Shown here: positions 8,334 through 16,753 of the stretch, piece after piece | Numbering within the stretch: the first letter of the stretch is position 1 | How the letters are laid out: each line of letters begins with the position of its first letter | Source: Desulfovibrionaceae bacterium | GTDB lineage: Bacteria > Desulfobacterota > Desulfovibrionia > Desulfovibrionales > Desulfovibrionaceae | Direction: 5' to 3' | Length of the DNA stretch: 64,000 bases | Assembly (NCBI GenBank): GCA_028689675.1 | Contig: JAQVCS010000009.1 | Coordinates: forward strand, 62,001-126,000 | Made by a program: the position numbers and the translations under genes | Notes under the pieces: generated by a model | Told to the model about the DNA's origin: nothing | Database searches by the model: none | Seen by the model: only the letters and a program-made list of their open reading frames with translations

Positions 8334-8956
8334 AAGAACGGTATGACAACATAGACGAATACATTGCCGACCTCAAGGCCGCTATCAGCGACAATGAACA
8401 ATGTGCCTCGCATCATTATAATTTGGGTTTGGCTCTGCTGTCTAAGCGCGACTTTATGGGCGCGGAAGCCAGCTTTTTAGAGGCCATTCGCAATTCTCCC
8501 CACCTTGCCGAAGCCTATGTGCAGCTTGGCGGCATAGCCATGCAGCGCGGGGATATGGAAGGCTGCCTACATTACAATGAAGAAGCCGTGAACTGCCGCC
8601 CCAAGTTTGCTGTGGCACAGGCCAATATTGGCTTTGTGTACAACCAAATGGGCATGCCCGATAAGGCCATTACAGCCTTAACCAAGGCACTCAAGTGGGA
8701 TGCTAACTTTGTGCAGGCTAAAACTGCCCTCTCTACCGCCTATTTTATGAAACAAAATTGGGCGGAATGCGAAAATATCTGCAACGATATTCTCAAGCAA
8801 GAGCCCAATTTTGCCCCAGCATGGAATAACCTTGCCTTGGTGCATTTTGAGCGCCAAGAGTATGACAAGGCCATTGAGGCAGCCGACAAAGCTGCCGAGC
8901 TGGGCTTTGCCGTGCCTGCGGGCTTTGCTGAAGAGCTCAAGCCTTTTCGCAAATAA
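8330..8956 (+). CDS. Tetratricopeptide-repeat protein
   Basis: 208 residues starting at ATG 8330, overlapping the previous stop by four bases. At least four TPR units are visible between about 25 and 200 (for example HYNLGLALLSKRDFMGAEASF, AYVQLGGIAMQRGDMEGCL, AQANIGFVYNQMGMPDKAI, AWNNLALVHFERQEYDKAI). TPRs are protein-protein interaction scaffolds; the partner may be one of the two cotranscribed proteins. No signal peptide. Confidence 0.9.
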   Translation: MKERYDNIDEYIADLKAAISDNEQCASHHYNLGLALLSKRDFMGAEASFLEAIRNSPHLAEAYVQLGGIAMQRGDMEGCLHYNEEAVNCRPKFAVAQANIGFVYNQMGMPDKAITALTKALKWDANFVQAKTALSTAYFMKQNWAECENICNDILKQEPNFAPAWNNLALVHFERQEYDKAIEAADKAAELGFAVPAGFAEELKPFRK

Positions 8957-8991
8957 GGGCAAGGGCGCACAGCTGCCCCCTGCATAATAAA

Positions 8992-9036
8992 AAAATAAAC
9001 GCGGTGTGCACCTTTGTGCCTGCCGCGTTTTATTTT
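8992..9036 (+). terminator. Terminator of the YkgJ-TPR operon
   Basis: AAAATAAACGCGG paired with CCGCGTTTTATTTT, an interrupted stem flanked by A and T runs, so it may work in both directions. The remaining gap to 9236 shows no other clear feature. Confidence 0.65.
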
Positions 9037-9236
9037 GCCTGTGTCTCTCACTTTTTTCAGCCTTGTGCCTCTTGCCCTCTGTGTGGGCTGGCACAGTGCG
9101 GGACAATGCCGTTCTATAGACATAATTTATTGATTTAATTAAGAAAATTTATTTGCACGCTTCATAATTCTATCAATATTTTCAATGGGGTATACTGCTT
9201 TTGACAACTGCATCTAGGGCTTTGTACCTTTTACAA

Positions 9237-10244
9237 TTATTCTGCCTTTAATTCCCGCGCCATCAGGGCAGCAAGGCTTTCTTTGGCTGTACATATGCCA
9301 TGCAGCACATGATATACGGCTTGGGTAACAGGGGCGTCTACCCCAAGTTCTTGCGCTAGGGCATGCACGGCATCGGCCGTTTTTACCCCTTCAGCCACCA
9401 TGCCAAGAGAAGCAACAATGGCGTCGAGGCTTTCCCCCTGCCCAAGGCGCACCCCCACCTGTCGGTTGCGCGAAAGGTCGCCAGTGCAGGTCAGCACCAA
9501 ATCGCCCATGCCAGAAAGCCCCATAAAGGTCAGTGCCGATGCCCCACAGGCTATACCTATGCGGCTCAATTCTGCAAGGCCGCGCGTCATAAGGGCGGCA
9601 CGGCTGTTGCTGCCCATGCCCAAGCCATCGCAAATGCCAGCCGCAATGGCCATAACATTTTTCAGCGCCCCACCCAGCTCCACACCAATAATATCGGTGC
9701 TGGAATAGCAACGAAAACAGGCAGAAGAAAACACGGCGCGCAAATCTGCGCCATCCTGCTCGCCAGCGCAGGCCAGCACCACGGCCGTGGGCTTGTCGCG
9801 CACCACTTCGGCTGCAAAAGAAGGGCCAGAAAGCATGGCATAGCGCGTGTGTAAGCCCTGCCACGCATCGGCAAGAACCTGACTGCCGCGCGCCAAAGTG
9901 TTGAGCTCCAGCCCCTTGGCCGTGTTTACCACCATCAGCCCGGGCTGCACAAAGGGGCGTGCAGCAGCAAGCCACGCGCGCACATGCTGGCAGGGAATGG
10001 AGAGCAGCAAAATATCTTCGGGGCGCAGGCTTTGCAGCACAGCCATATCTGTGCCTGCGCGCAGGTGTGGGCACAGCGCTGCCCCGCGCAAATAGGCTGG
10101 GTTTTCATGCAGTTCGGTAATAGAGTATGCTGTCTTTGCCGAGCGCACCAGCATGCTCACCTCATGCCCGCGCACAGCAAGCATGTGCGCCAAGGCTGTG
10201 CCCCAGCTTCCGCCGCCCGCCACCAGAATACGCCTTGTCTTCAT
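9237..10244 (-). CDS. gpsA: Glycerol-3-phosphate dehydrogenase [NAD(P)+]
   Basis: 335 residues. Rossmann fold with GGGSWGTALA at the N-terminus, NTAKGLE and SGPSFAAEV in the middle, catalytic Lys in GALKNVMAIAAG, and the GLSGMGDLVLTCTGDLSRNRQVG signature. It reduces dihydroxyacetone phosphate to sn-glycerol 3-phosphate for phospholipid synthesis. Start ATG 10244 is preceded by AGGGAACGGCAAGC. Separated from the upstream lipoprotein gene by a terminator-like hairpin. Confidence 0.96.
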   Translation of the reverse strand: MKTRRILVAGGGSWGTALAHMLAVRGHEVSMLVRSAKTAYSITELHENPAYLRGAALCPHLRAGTDMAVLQSLRPEDILLLSIPCQHVRAWLAAARPFVQPGLMVVNTAKGLELNTLARGSQVLADAWQGLHTRYAMLSGPSFAAEVVRDKPTAVVLACAGEQDGADLRAVFSSACFRCYSSTDIIGVELGGALKNVMAIAAGICDGLGMGSNSRAALMTRGLAELSRIGIACGASALTFMGLSGMGDLVLTCTGDLSRNRQVGVRLGQGESLDAIVASLGMVAEGVKTADAVHALAQELGVDAPVTQAVYHVLHGICTAKESLAALMARELKAE

Positions 10245-10260
10245 GCTTGCCGTTCCCTGT

Positions 10261-10300
10261 AAAAAGAGCGGCAAGTTGCCCTTGGGGCAGCCTTACCGCT
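10261..10300 (-). terminator. Terminator between lipoprotein gene and gpsA
   Basis: On the minus strand AGCGGTAAG...CTTGCCGCT with an inner TGCCC/GGGCA pairing, followed by CTTTTTA. Confidence 0.65.
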
Positions 10301-10335
10301 GTTATTTAAGCACACAATACTGTTGTGCCGTCTTA

Positions 10336-10740
10336 CTAATTTACCCAGTCAACCAATTCTGCTGGCTTGCTGAGCAAATAGCCGCCAGCAGAGCGTGGGG
10401 TGGCAAGGTCTTCCCAAGAGCCGTACACGCGGTAAACTTTCCATTCTTCCACTGTGCCGGGCAGGTTTTTTGCCGCTATTTCCTGAGCCAGCGCCGCCTG
10501 AGCAGCAGCAGGCTCGCAAAAAATGGGAAAATCGTTTGCCAGCGGGTCAAGTGCCACCAGTTGATCATTTGTCAGCGGAATAACATAGACCGCAGGTGCA
10601 TACACATACACGTCTTCACACTGGCTTACATCGCCTTTCAGCGTGGGGCTCATACTCCCCCCCTGCTGAGTAGCGCTGGTGCACCCAGCCAATACCCATG
10701 AAAAGGCCAACACGCAAAGACCAGTGACAATGCCTCTCAT
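10336..10740 (-). CDS. Small lipoprotein of unknown function
   Basis: 134 residues from ATG 10740 (AGGGGATA upstream). N-terminal lipoprotein signal with lipobox VLAGC, lipidated Cys20, so it is membrane-anchored on the periplasmic side. The mature part contains tyrosine-rich YVYAPAVYVIPLT and a WKVYRVYGSWED segment; no family recognised. It lies 30 bases after htpX, probably in the same transcript, and could be involved in envelope stress. Confidence 0.8.
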   Translation of the reverse strand: MRGIVTGLCVLAFSWVLAGCTSATQQGGSMSPTLKGDVSQCEDVYVYAPAVYVIPLTNDQLVALDPLANDFPIFCEPAAAQAALAQEIAAKNLPGTVEEWKVYRVYGSWEDLATPRSAGGYLLSKPAELVDWVN

Positions 10741-10770
10741 ATCCCCTCTCCTTAGCACCAACACAAGCCG

Positions 10771-11616
10771 CTAGCGCATGGCGCGCAAACGGGCGATACG
10801 TTCTTCAACTGGCGGATGGGTGCTGAATAAATTTGCCATGCCGCCACCAAACAATGGGGCAACAATAAACATTTCTGCCGTAGAGGCATTGCCCTGCTGC
10901 ATGGGCACGCGCTGGTTCCATGTAGAAAGTTTTTCCAGCGCATCGGCCAAAGCCGCAGGCTGACCGCAAAAACGGGCACCGCTGTCATCGGCCAAATATT
11001 CACGCGAGCGCGAAATGGCCATTTGAATAATGCCCGCAGCAACAGGCGCAAGCAAGGCCAGCAACAAAGAGGTAAAGACATTACCGCCGCCTTCTTCCTC
11101 TGAACGACCCATACCAAAAATTGCCGTGAATTGCATCATATTAGCAAGGGAAATAAGTGCCGAAGCCATAACCCCTGCTATTGTTTGAATAAGTATATCG
11201 CGGTTGGCTATATGCCCAATTTCATGCGCCAGCACACCGCGCAATTCTTCAGGGCTGAGCAAGCGCATAATGCCTTCTGTTACAGCCACCACGCCATGCT
11301 CTGGGTCTCGCCCTGTGGCAAAGGCATTGGGGGCTTCTTCGGGCACAATGCACAAACGCGGCACAGGAATCTGAGCTGCAGCGGCAAGCTCTGCCACCAT
11401 AGTGTGCAGCATGGGCGCGTCTTCATAGGCAAGCTCGCGCGCGTTGTACATGGAAAGGACGATTTTATCTGAATACCAATAGCTGCCCACATTCATAATA
11501 AGGGCAAGCGCAAGGGCAATAACAATGCCTGTTTTGCCGCCCAGCAGGCCACCCATGGCCACAAGCAAACCCGTGAGCAAGGCCAGCAAAAGCAATGTTT
11601 TTATCTGACTGGTCAT
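10771..11616 (-). CDS. htpX: Membrane zinc metalloprotease HtpX
   Basis: 281 residues, M48 family. Two N-terminal membrane segments (6-45), catalytic HEIGH at 131-135, two further hydrophobic segments (about 145-195), and SREYLADDSGA supplying the third zinc ligand. It degrades damaged membrane proteins. Close to dnaJ, which also serves proteostasis, but separated by a terminator. Confidence 0.95.
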   Translation of the reverse strand: MTSQIKTLLLLALLTGLLVAMGGLLGGKTGIVIALALALIMNVGSYWYSDKIVLSMYNARELAYEDAPMLHTMVAELAAAAQIPVPRLCIVPEEAPNAFATGRDPEHGVVAVTEGIMRLLSPEELRGVLAHEIGHIANRDILIQTIAGVMASALISLANMMQFTAIFGMGRSEEEGGGNVFTSLLLALLAPVAAGIIQMAISRSREYLADDSGARFCGQPAALADALEKLSTWNQRVPMQQGNASTAEMFIVAPLFGGGMANLFSTHPPVEERIARLRAMR

Positions 11617-11710
11617 GTTCTTCTCCTTTTAGCAAGCGGGGCAAAACACCCGCCTCAAGTGTTACTATAATACGGATACTTTACTTTTCTGGCAAGCACC
11701 CTGCCCATAG

Positions 11711-11747
11711 AAAAAACGCCCCAAGGCAGAGCTTAAGGCGTTTTTTT
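11711..11747 (-). terminator. Terminator after dnaJ
   Basis: AAAAAACGCC...GGCGTTTTTTT with a 16-base loop; A and T runs on both sides allow bidirectional action. On the minus strand it ends the dnaJ transcript ahead of htpX. Confidence 0.75.
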
Positions 11748-11765
11748 GCTATTTTTTTCTTATGC

Positions 11766-12881
11766 TTACAAGCCCATGGCTTTTTTTACCTTGCTTGCGG
11801 CATCCTTTACTTTTTTCCCTAGGGACGAAGCTTCTTTTTTATGAATTTCATCAAATTCCCGAAGCAATTCCACCTGCCTTTCGGTCAGGTTTTTGGGCGT
11901 GTCCACAATGACCTCAACTAAAATGTCACCGCGCTCTTTGCGCCCAAGGTAGGGCATGCCCTCGCCGCGCAGGCGCAGCACAGTGCCGCTTTGTATGCCT
12001 TTGGGAATTTCTAAAGGCAAAGGCTTTTTCAGCCCCGGCACTTCAAGGCGATGCCCCAAGGCAGCCTCGACAAAACTGATGTGCTGGTGCACCACAAGGT
12101 CTTGCCCGTGACGCTCAAATATTTTGCTTTCTTCAACATTAATAACAACATACAAATCGCCAGCTGGCCCACCGTTCACCCCGGGGTCACCTTCGCCGCG
12201 CACGCGCAGGCGTGTGCCTGTGTCCACCCCAGCAGGAATGCGCACAGAAAGCTCTTTGTTTTCGGTAATAATGCCCTCGCCCTTACACTTGGCGCAGGGT
12301 TTGGCAATAGTCTGCCCAGTGCCGCGGCAGGTGGGGCAAGGCACAGCAATTTGGAAAAAGCCCTGCGAACGGCGCACTTGCCCCATGCCGCCACACTGGC
12401 GGCACACTTCGGGCTTGGTGCCGGGGGCGGCACCAGTGCCCTTGCATTCATCACAAGTGACATGCTTTGGCAGCTTTAAAGAAATTTCGTCACCAGAGGC
12501 GGCCTGCTCAAAAGAAATTTTTAAATTATAGCGCAGGTCAGAACCAGCCTGCGCCCGCGAGCCCTGCGCACCGCCAGCCATATTAAAGCCAAAAAAATCA
12601 CCAAATAGGTCACTAAAGTGGGCAAAAACATCATCGGCATTGCCAAAGCCGCTGCCATTCATGCCCTCTGCGCCAAATTGATCATAGCGGGCGCGCTTTT
12701 GCGGGTCACGCAACACATCATAGGCTTCGGCAGCTTCTTTAAATTTCTCTTCCGCCTCGGCATCGCCGGGGTTGCGGTCGGGGTGAAACTTCATGGCTTG
12801 CTGGCGATAGGCTTTTTTAATTTCGTCATCGCTGGCAGAGCGGCTCACACCTAAAATTTCGTAATAATCGCGTTTGCTCAT
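11766..12881 (-). CDS. dnaJ: Chaperone DnaJ (Hsp40)
   Basis: 371 residues, the normal length. J-domain with HPD (HPDRNPGD near 33), Gly/Phe-rich linker around 75-120, four zinc-binding CxxCxGxG repeats ([32 protein letters not shown]), then two beta-barrel substrate-binding domains. Stimulates DnaK ATPase and delivers substrates. dnaK is not in the window. No good Shine-Dalgarno is visible ahead of ATG 12881, but the HPD spacing supports this start. Confidence 0.96.
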   Translation of the reverse strand: MSKRDYYEILGVSRSASDDEIKKAYRQQAMKFHPDRNPGDAEAEEKFKEAAEAYDVLRDPQKRARYDQFGAEGMNGSGFGNADDVFAHFSDLFGDFFGFNMAGGAQGSRAQAGSDLRYNLKISFEQAASGDEISLKLPKHVTCDECKGTGAAPGTKPEVCRQCGGMGQVRRSQGFFQIAVPCPTCRGTGQTIAKPCAKCKGEGIITENKELSVRIPAGVDTGTRLRVRGEGDPGVNGGPAGDLYVVINVEESKIFERHGQDLVVHQHISFVEAALGHRLEVPGLKKPLPLEIPKGIQSGTVLRLRGEGMPYLGRKERGDILVEVIVDTPKNLTERQVELLREFDEIHKKEASSLGKKVKDAASKVKKAMGL

Positions 12882-12909
12882 GTCAGAAGGGATGGGGAGA
12901 AAGGGTTAT

Positions 12910-12944
12910 TCTGCCCAGCGGCATTGCTGCGCGCTGGGCAGAAA
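12910..12944. other. Strong hairpin between rpoZ and dnaJ
   Basis: 12-bp perfect stem TTCTGCCCAGCG / CGCTGGGCAGAA around an 11-base loop. No T-run follows it on the minus strand, so a terminator role is unproved; it could be an attenuator or an mRNA-processing/stability structure within the dnaJ leader. Confidence 0.5.
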
Positions 12945-13023
12945 ATAATTTTGTTACAAAAGCCTATACAGCACAGGCGAACAAAAAAGGCGCTTTACCC
13001 TTAGGCACAACGCCCTTGCCGCG

Positions 13024-13245
13024 CTAATCTTTTTTGCCAGAAAGGGGTGTGTAATAGCTGTTGTCTTCGGGCAGCACCTTGCCCAGTGCAATTTCACGCA
13101 GGGCGGTCACCACTTCTTTGTTGCGGCTGGGAATGAGGGCATCGTAGCCTTCACGGTATTGATGCACGCGCTTGATGGCCATCTGCACCAGCAAAAAACG
13201 GTTGTCCACACGTTCTTGGCAATCTTCAACAGTAATACGGGCCAT
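13024..13245 (-). CDS. rpoZ: RNA polymerase omega subunit
   Basis: 73 residues. MARITVEDC followed by [11 protein letters not shown] and REIALGK matches RpoZ, the small subunit that helps assemble beta-prime. Upstream of dnaJ on the same strand. The 250-base gap upstream (13246-13500) holds no recognisable RNA or repeat; promoters for rpoZ and the divergent TtcA-like gene presumably lie there. Confidence 0.92.
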   Translation of the reverse strand: MARITVEDCQERVDNRFLLVQMAIKRVHQYREGYDALIPSRNKEVVTALREIALGKVLPEDNSYYTPLSGKKD

Positions 13246-13500
13246 AGTCCACTCCGTGTCTGTTAAATAGTATCGCCTCGAATTTTGTCCAGAGCAAAAA
13301 CCACTTTTAGCTGCGGCATGCTCTCTGCGGCAAAATATGAGGCGTTAAAAGCTGCACAGGCAGCAGGCACAAGGCAAAGAAAAGGCACAAAATTAGTCTT
13401 TGCATGTGCGAGTTGGATATGCTACAGGGGTAGCTGTTCTTTTGTCAAGCATTAAAACACATTTTTATACACCATAAGCCGCAATAGAGCAAGAGTAGGT

Positions 13501-14247
13501 ATGGCACGAGAAAAAAGAAGTTTTGCGCAAGAAGTTTGTGTCAAGTCTGCTGGCAAAGCCATGCAGCAAAGCGCCATGCTCTTCCCCGGCGCGCGCGTGG
13601 GGGTGGCGGTTTCTGGCGGGGTAGATTCTTTTGTGCTGCTGCAAACGCTACTACTGCGCCAGCGCATTGTGCCCTTTTCCTTTTCGCTTATGGCCATACA
13701 TCTAAACCCAGGCTTTGACCCGCACAGCCATGCAGCCCTGCTGCCTTGGCTCACAGCCCACGGCGTGGCAGGGCATATAGAAATGACCAGCTATGGGCCA
13801 GACGCACATTCTGAGCTGAACAAAAAACGCTCTGCCTGCTTTCGCTGTGCATGGCAAAGGCGCAAGCGCCTGTTTGAGCTGGCGGCACAATACAAGCTCA
13901 CCCACTTAGCCTTTGGGCACAATGCCGATGACCTTGTACACACCTTTTTTATGAATTTGTGTCAAAATGGGCGCGTGGACGGCATGAGCATGAATGAGCC
14001 TTTTTTTGGCGGTAAGCTGCACATGATACGCCCCCTGCTGCTGACAGAAAAAATATATATTATTGCCGCCGCCCGCCAGTGGAACTTGCCCATTTGGGGC
14101 AACCCCTGCCCCTCGGCTGGCAATTCCAAGCGCAGCGACATGGCAGAAACCCTCACCCACCTCTACGGCTCATACAAAGACGCCCGCCGCTGCATTATGA
14201 ATGGCCTAACGCGCTGGCAATTAGAAAAAAATACCCCTGCACAATAA
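13501..14247 (+). CDS. PP-loop ATPase, TtcA-like tRNA 2-thiolation enzyme
   Basis: 248 residues. PP-loop SGGVDS at 38-43 binds and adenylates; Cys113-x2-Cys116 and Cys203 (NPCP) match the three-Cys iron-sulfur site of TtcA, which makes 2-thiocytidine 32 in tRNA. FGHNADD is also a family motif. Shorter than E. coli TtcA (about 311). Start ATG 13501 has only a weak GAGTAGGT; Met21 is an alternative. Monocistronic. Other TtcA/TilS-superfamily tRNA modifiers cannot be excluded. Confidence 0.8.
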   Translation: MAREKRSFAQEVCVKSAGKAMQQSAMLFPGARVGVAVSGGVDSFVLLQTLLLRQRIVPFSFSLMAIHLNPGFDPHSHAALLPWLTAHGVAGHIEMTSYGPDAHSELNKKRSACFRCAWQRRKRLFELAAQYKLTHLAFGHNADDLVHTFFMNLCQNGRVDGMSMNEPFFGGKLHMIRPLLLTEKIYIIAAARQWNLPIWGNPCPSAGNSKRSDMAETLTHLYGSYKDARRCIMNGLTRWQLEKNTPAQ

Positions 14248-14305
14248 GCCCACAGGGCGGCCTGCCCCGTGGGCTTATTGCAAGCAATACTTCGGCGCTC
14301 CCGAA

Positions 14306-14456
14306 CTCAAGGGCATGGGAACACTACAGAACTTTTGTTCGCTGGCAAAGAAGGCGAGGCTTGTATGCAGGCAGTGTACTCGTATGGTACTCAGCCCAAA
14401 TAAAAGCTGAGCCTGACGCCGCCAGCGGGCAAAAAACGTAGTGTTCAATGCCCTAG
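14306..14456. repeat. Family A palindromic MITE-like element, copy 2
   Basis: Left arm AAGGGCATGGGAACACTAC, right arm GTAGTGTTCAATGCCCTAG, a near-perfect terminal inverted repeat. Core identical in word order to copy 1. Right flank CTAG (14453-14456); left flank is CAAG, so one target-site copy appears mutated. The right CTAG contains the stop codon of the MoeA fusion gene. Confidence 0.85.
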
Positions 14457-16405
14457 CCCAGCTTTATACCCCTCTGCATAATTTGCCCTGTCAGCTCTGT
14501 GTCATAGCCGCCAAGGGCACGAATGCGTGCGGTAAAGGCGGGGTCGGCCAAGAGCGCACGCACGGCAAGCACACGCGGGTCATCCATAAATTGTACGGGA
14601 ACGGCAAGGTCATAACGCTCCCGCGCCAGCGGCACAAAATCCAAATCCAGCGCTTTGGCGGCAGCATAAATGCCCATGCCGCAATCTGCCGCCCCTGTCA
14701 GCACATTTACGGCCACGGCCATGTGCGTGTTTTCTTCTTTGTCATAACCCTGCACATCGGCAGGCTGCATTGCGGCAAGGCGCAGATGATAATCAAATAA
14801 AATGCGTGTGCCCGCGCCGCGCTGGCGGTTAATAAAGCGCAGCCCCTGTTCTTTGAGGTCGCGCACGCCTGTAATCCCCTTGGGGTTGCCCTTGGGCACA
14901 ATAAGCCCCTGATGCCGTATGGCAAGGTTAATAAGCCTTACAGGCACAGCAGGCAAAAACTTATCCAAAAAAGCAAAATTGAAATCTCCGCTGTCTTCTT
15001 CCAGCAAGTGCATGCCCGCCATGTGGCAGCTGCCCCTGCCAAGCGCGGTAATGCCCCCCATGCTGCCCACATGCGTAGAAACAAGGCTGAAGGGTTTTTC
15101 TGTGCTCATCAGGGCATCGGCCAGCGTATCCAGCGTATTGTCATGGCTGCCCACCACCACAAGAATGCTTTCCAGCGCCTCTGGGCTGACACTGAGGGCG
15201 GCCTCCACCGTTTGCCCCTGCGCCCAGCCTTCCACAGCGGCGGGAATGCGCGCCACAGCCTGCGAGCGTGTTACCGTGGTAATATTGCCAGCGCCGCGCC
15301 CCAGCGGAATGCCCACAGCCTTATCCCCCACGCGCCCCACAGCAAGGCGCACCATTTCTTCCATACCCGGGCGCGAAGGCACAGCGCGCATCAATTCCAC
15401 AGGCAGCATGGCAGGCGCAAGCGGCCTTGTATGTGCCAGCCAGTGCAGCACAGGGCGCACTAATTCCTCAAAGCACACAAGGCAGCTCACTGGGTAACCG
15501 GGCGTGCCAAAAACCAATCGCCCACGGCACAAGGCCGCCAGCGAGGGCTTGCCCGGCATAACATTGATGCCATGCACCAAAACCTGCCCTTCTTTTTCCA
15601 GCGTGGCGCGGGTAAAATCTTTGGTGCCTGCTGAAGAGCCAGCGCAAAACAAAGTAATGTGCGCGCCAGCATCCAAGCTTTCACACAGGGCACGGTGCAG
15701 GGCTTCGGGCTTATCGGGCACAGGGGGCACGCGCTCGGCACAGCAGCCCATTTCACGCACCAAGGCCGCCAGCATTTGCGAATTGGATTCTACCACCTGC
15801 CCGCGCGCAGGGTCTGGGCGCAGGGTAAAGTCTACAATTTCATCCCCCGTGGGGATAATACGCACACGAATTTGCTCCCACACGGGCACATCCCAAATGC
15901 CGCCAGAAAGCAAAGCCCCCACATCACTGGGGCTGATGCGCCTGTTGCGGGCAAAAAGCAGCTCGGTGGCAACAATATCTTCCCCAATGCGGCGCACATG
16001 CTGCCAAGGGAAGGCAGGGGCTTCTATTTGAATGCAGCCTTCGCCAGCGGGGCAGGTGTTTTCCACCATAATTACCGCGTCACAATCTTCTGGCAGGGGG
16101 TGGCCTGTGTTTACTGGGTAACAATCACGCCCCACAGCCAGCGTTAAGGGTTGGTCTTCCTGCGCGGCAAAGGTCTGGCGGGCACGCACGGCATAGCCAT
16201 CCATGGCCGCCGCGTGATTGGTAGGGGAAGAGCAGCGCGCATATACAGGGGCACAGAGCACACGCCCGCAGGCCTCATGCGCAGGGCAGCTTGTTTGCCC
16301 CACCAGTGCCGCCAGCCCGCCTGATGCATCCAGTGCCGCATGAATATTGTGTAAAGCCTGTTCCACCGTTTGAATCTTCAAATAAATATTCCGCTTTATG
16401 CTCAT
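14453..16405 (-). CDS. moeA: Molybdopterin molybdenumtransferase MoeA fused to a periplasmic-binding-protein-like domain
   Basis: 650 residues in two parts. Residues ~1-405 are MoeA: AAMDGYAV, the VMVENT region, PTGDEIV, and the SSAGTKDF...HGINVMPGKPS motifs of the MogA-like domain, ending with MoeA domain IV. It inserts molybdate into adenylylated molybdopterin. Residues ~420-650 are a type 2 periplasmic-binding-like (LysR-substrate/ModA-like) domain with ALGRGSCHMAG, VPKGNPKGI and RQRGAGTR, no signal peptide. The fusion occurs in anaerobes; the second domain may sense molybdate or tungstate (inference). Start ATG 16405 follows GGGGGAATAT. Confidence 0.92.
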   Translation of the reverse strand: MSIKRNIYLKIQTVEQALHNIHAALDASGGLAALVGQTSCPAHEACGRVLCAPVYARCSSPTNHAAAMDGYAVRARQTFAAQEDQPLTLAVGRDCYPVNTGHPLPEDCDAVIMVENTCPAGEGCIQIEAPAFPWQHVRRIGEDIVATELLFARNRRISPSDVGALLSGGIWDVPVWEQIRVRIIPTGDEIVDFTLRPDPARGQVVESNSQMLAALVREMGCCAERVPPVPDKPEALHRALCESLDAGAHITLFCAGSSAGTKDFTRATLEKEGQVLVHGINVMPGKPSLAALCRGRLVFGTPGYPVSCLVCFEELVRPVLHWLAHTRPLAPAMLPVELMRAVPSRPGMEEMVRLAVGRVGDKAVGIPLGRGAGNITTVTRSQAVARIPAAVEGWAQGQTVEAALSVSPEALESILVVVGSHDNTLDTLADALMSTEKPFSLVSTHVGSMGGITALGRGSCHMAGMHLLEEDSGDFNFAFLDKFLPAVPVRLINLAIRHQGLIVPKGNPKGITGVRDLKEQGLRFINRQRGAGTRILFDYHLRLAAMQPADVQGYDKEENTHMAVAVNVLTGAADCGMGIYAAAKALDLDFVPLARERYDLAVPVQFMDDPRVLAVRALLADPAFTARIRALGGYDTELTGQIMQRGIKLG

Positions 16406-16457
16406 ATATTCCCCCATCAAAAAAGGACACCGCGTCATAGACGAATACAAAGCCGCC

Positions 16458-16604
16458 CTAGAGCGTGCTCACGCTTCAAAAATTTTATTTGCCGGCAAAA
16501 AAGATAAGGCTTTTATACAGGCAGTGCTAGTGCACCCGACAGGTATAAAAGCTGAAATCTGACGCCGCCAGAGCACAAAAGAACACAGTGTTCACGCGCT
16601 CTAG
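16458..16604. repeat. Family A element, copy 3 (diverged)
   Basis: 147 bp between CTAG at 16458-16461 and CTAG at 16601-16604. Ends CTAGAGCGTG / CACGCGCTCTAG. The most diverged copy: the core still shows GCAAAAAAGATAAGGCTTTTATAC and CTGACGCCGCCAGAG. It is directly abutted to copy 4, the two sharing one CTAG. Confidence 0.8.
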
Positions 16605-16753
16605 GGGCGTGTTCACACTACAGGAATTTTGTTCGCTGGCAAGGAAGACGAGGCCTGTATGCAGGGAGTGTACTCTTATGGTACTCAACCGAAATACAAG
16701 CCGAAGTCTGACGCCGACAGAGGGCAAAAGAACGTAGTGTGAACACGCTCTAG
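16601..16753. repeat. Family A element, copy 4
   Basis: 153 bp between shared CTAG 16601-16604 and CTAG 16750-16753. Very good terminal inverted repeat: GGCGTGTTCACACTAC / GTAGTGTGAACACGCTC. Tandem with copy 3, and its right CTAG gives the stop codon of the hydrolase gene. Together copies 3 and 4 fill the 340-base gap downstream of that gene. Confidence 0.88.
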
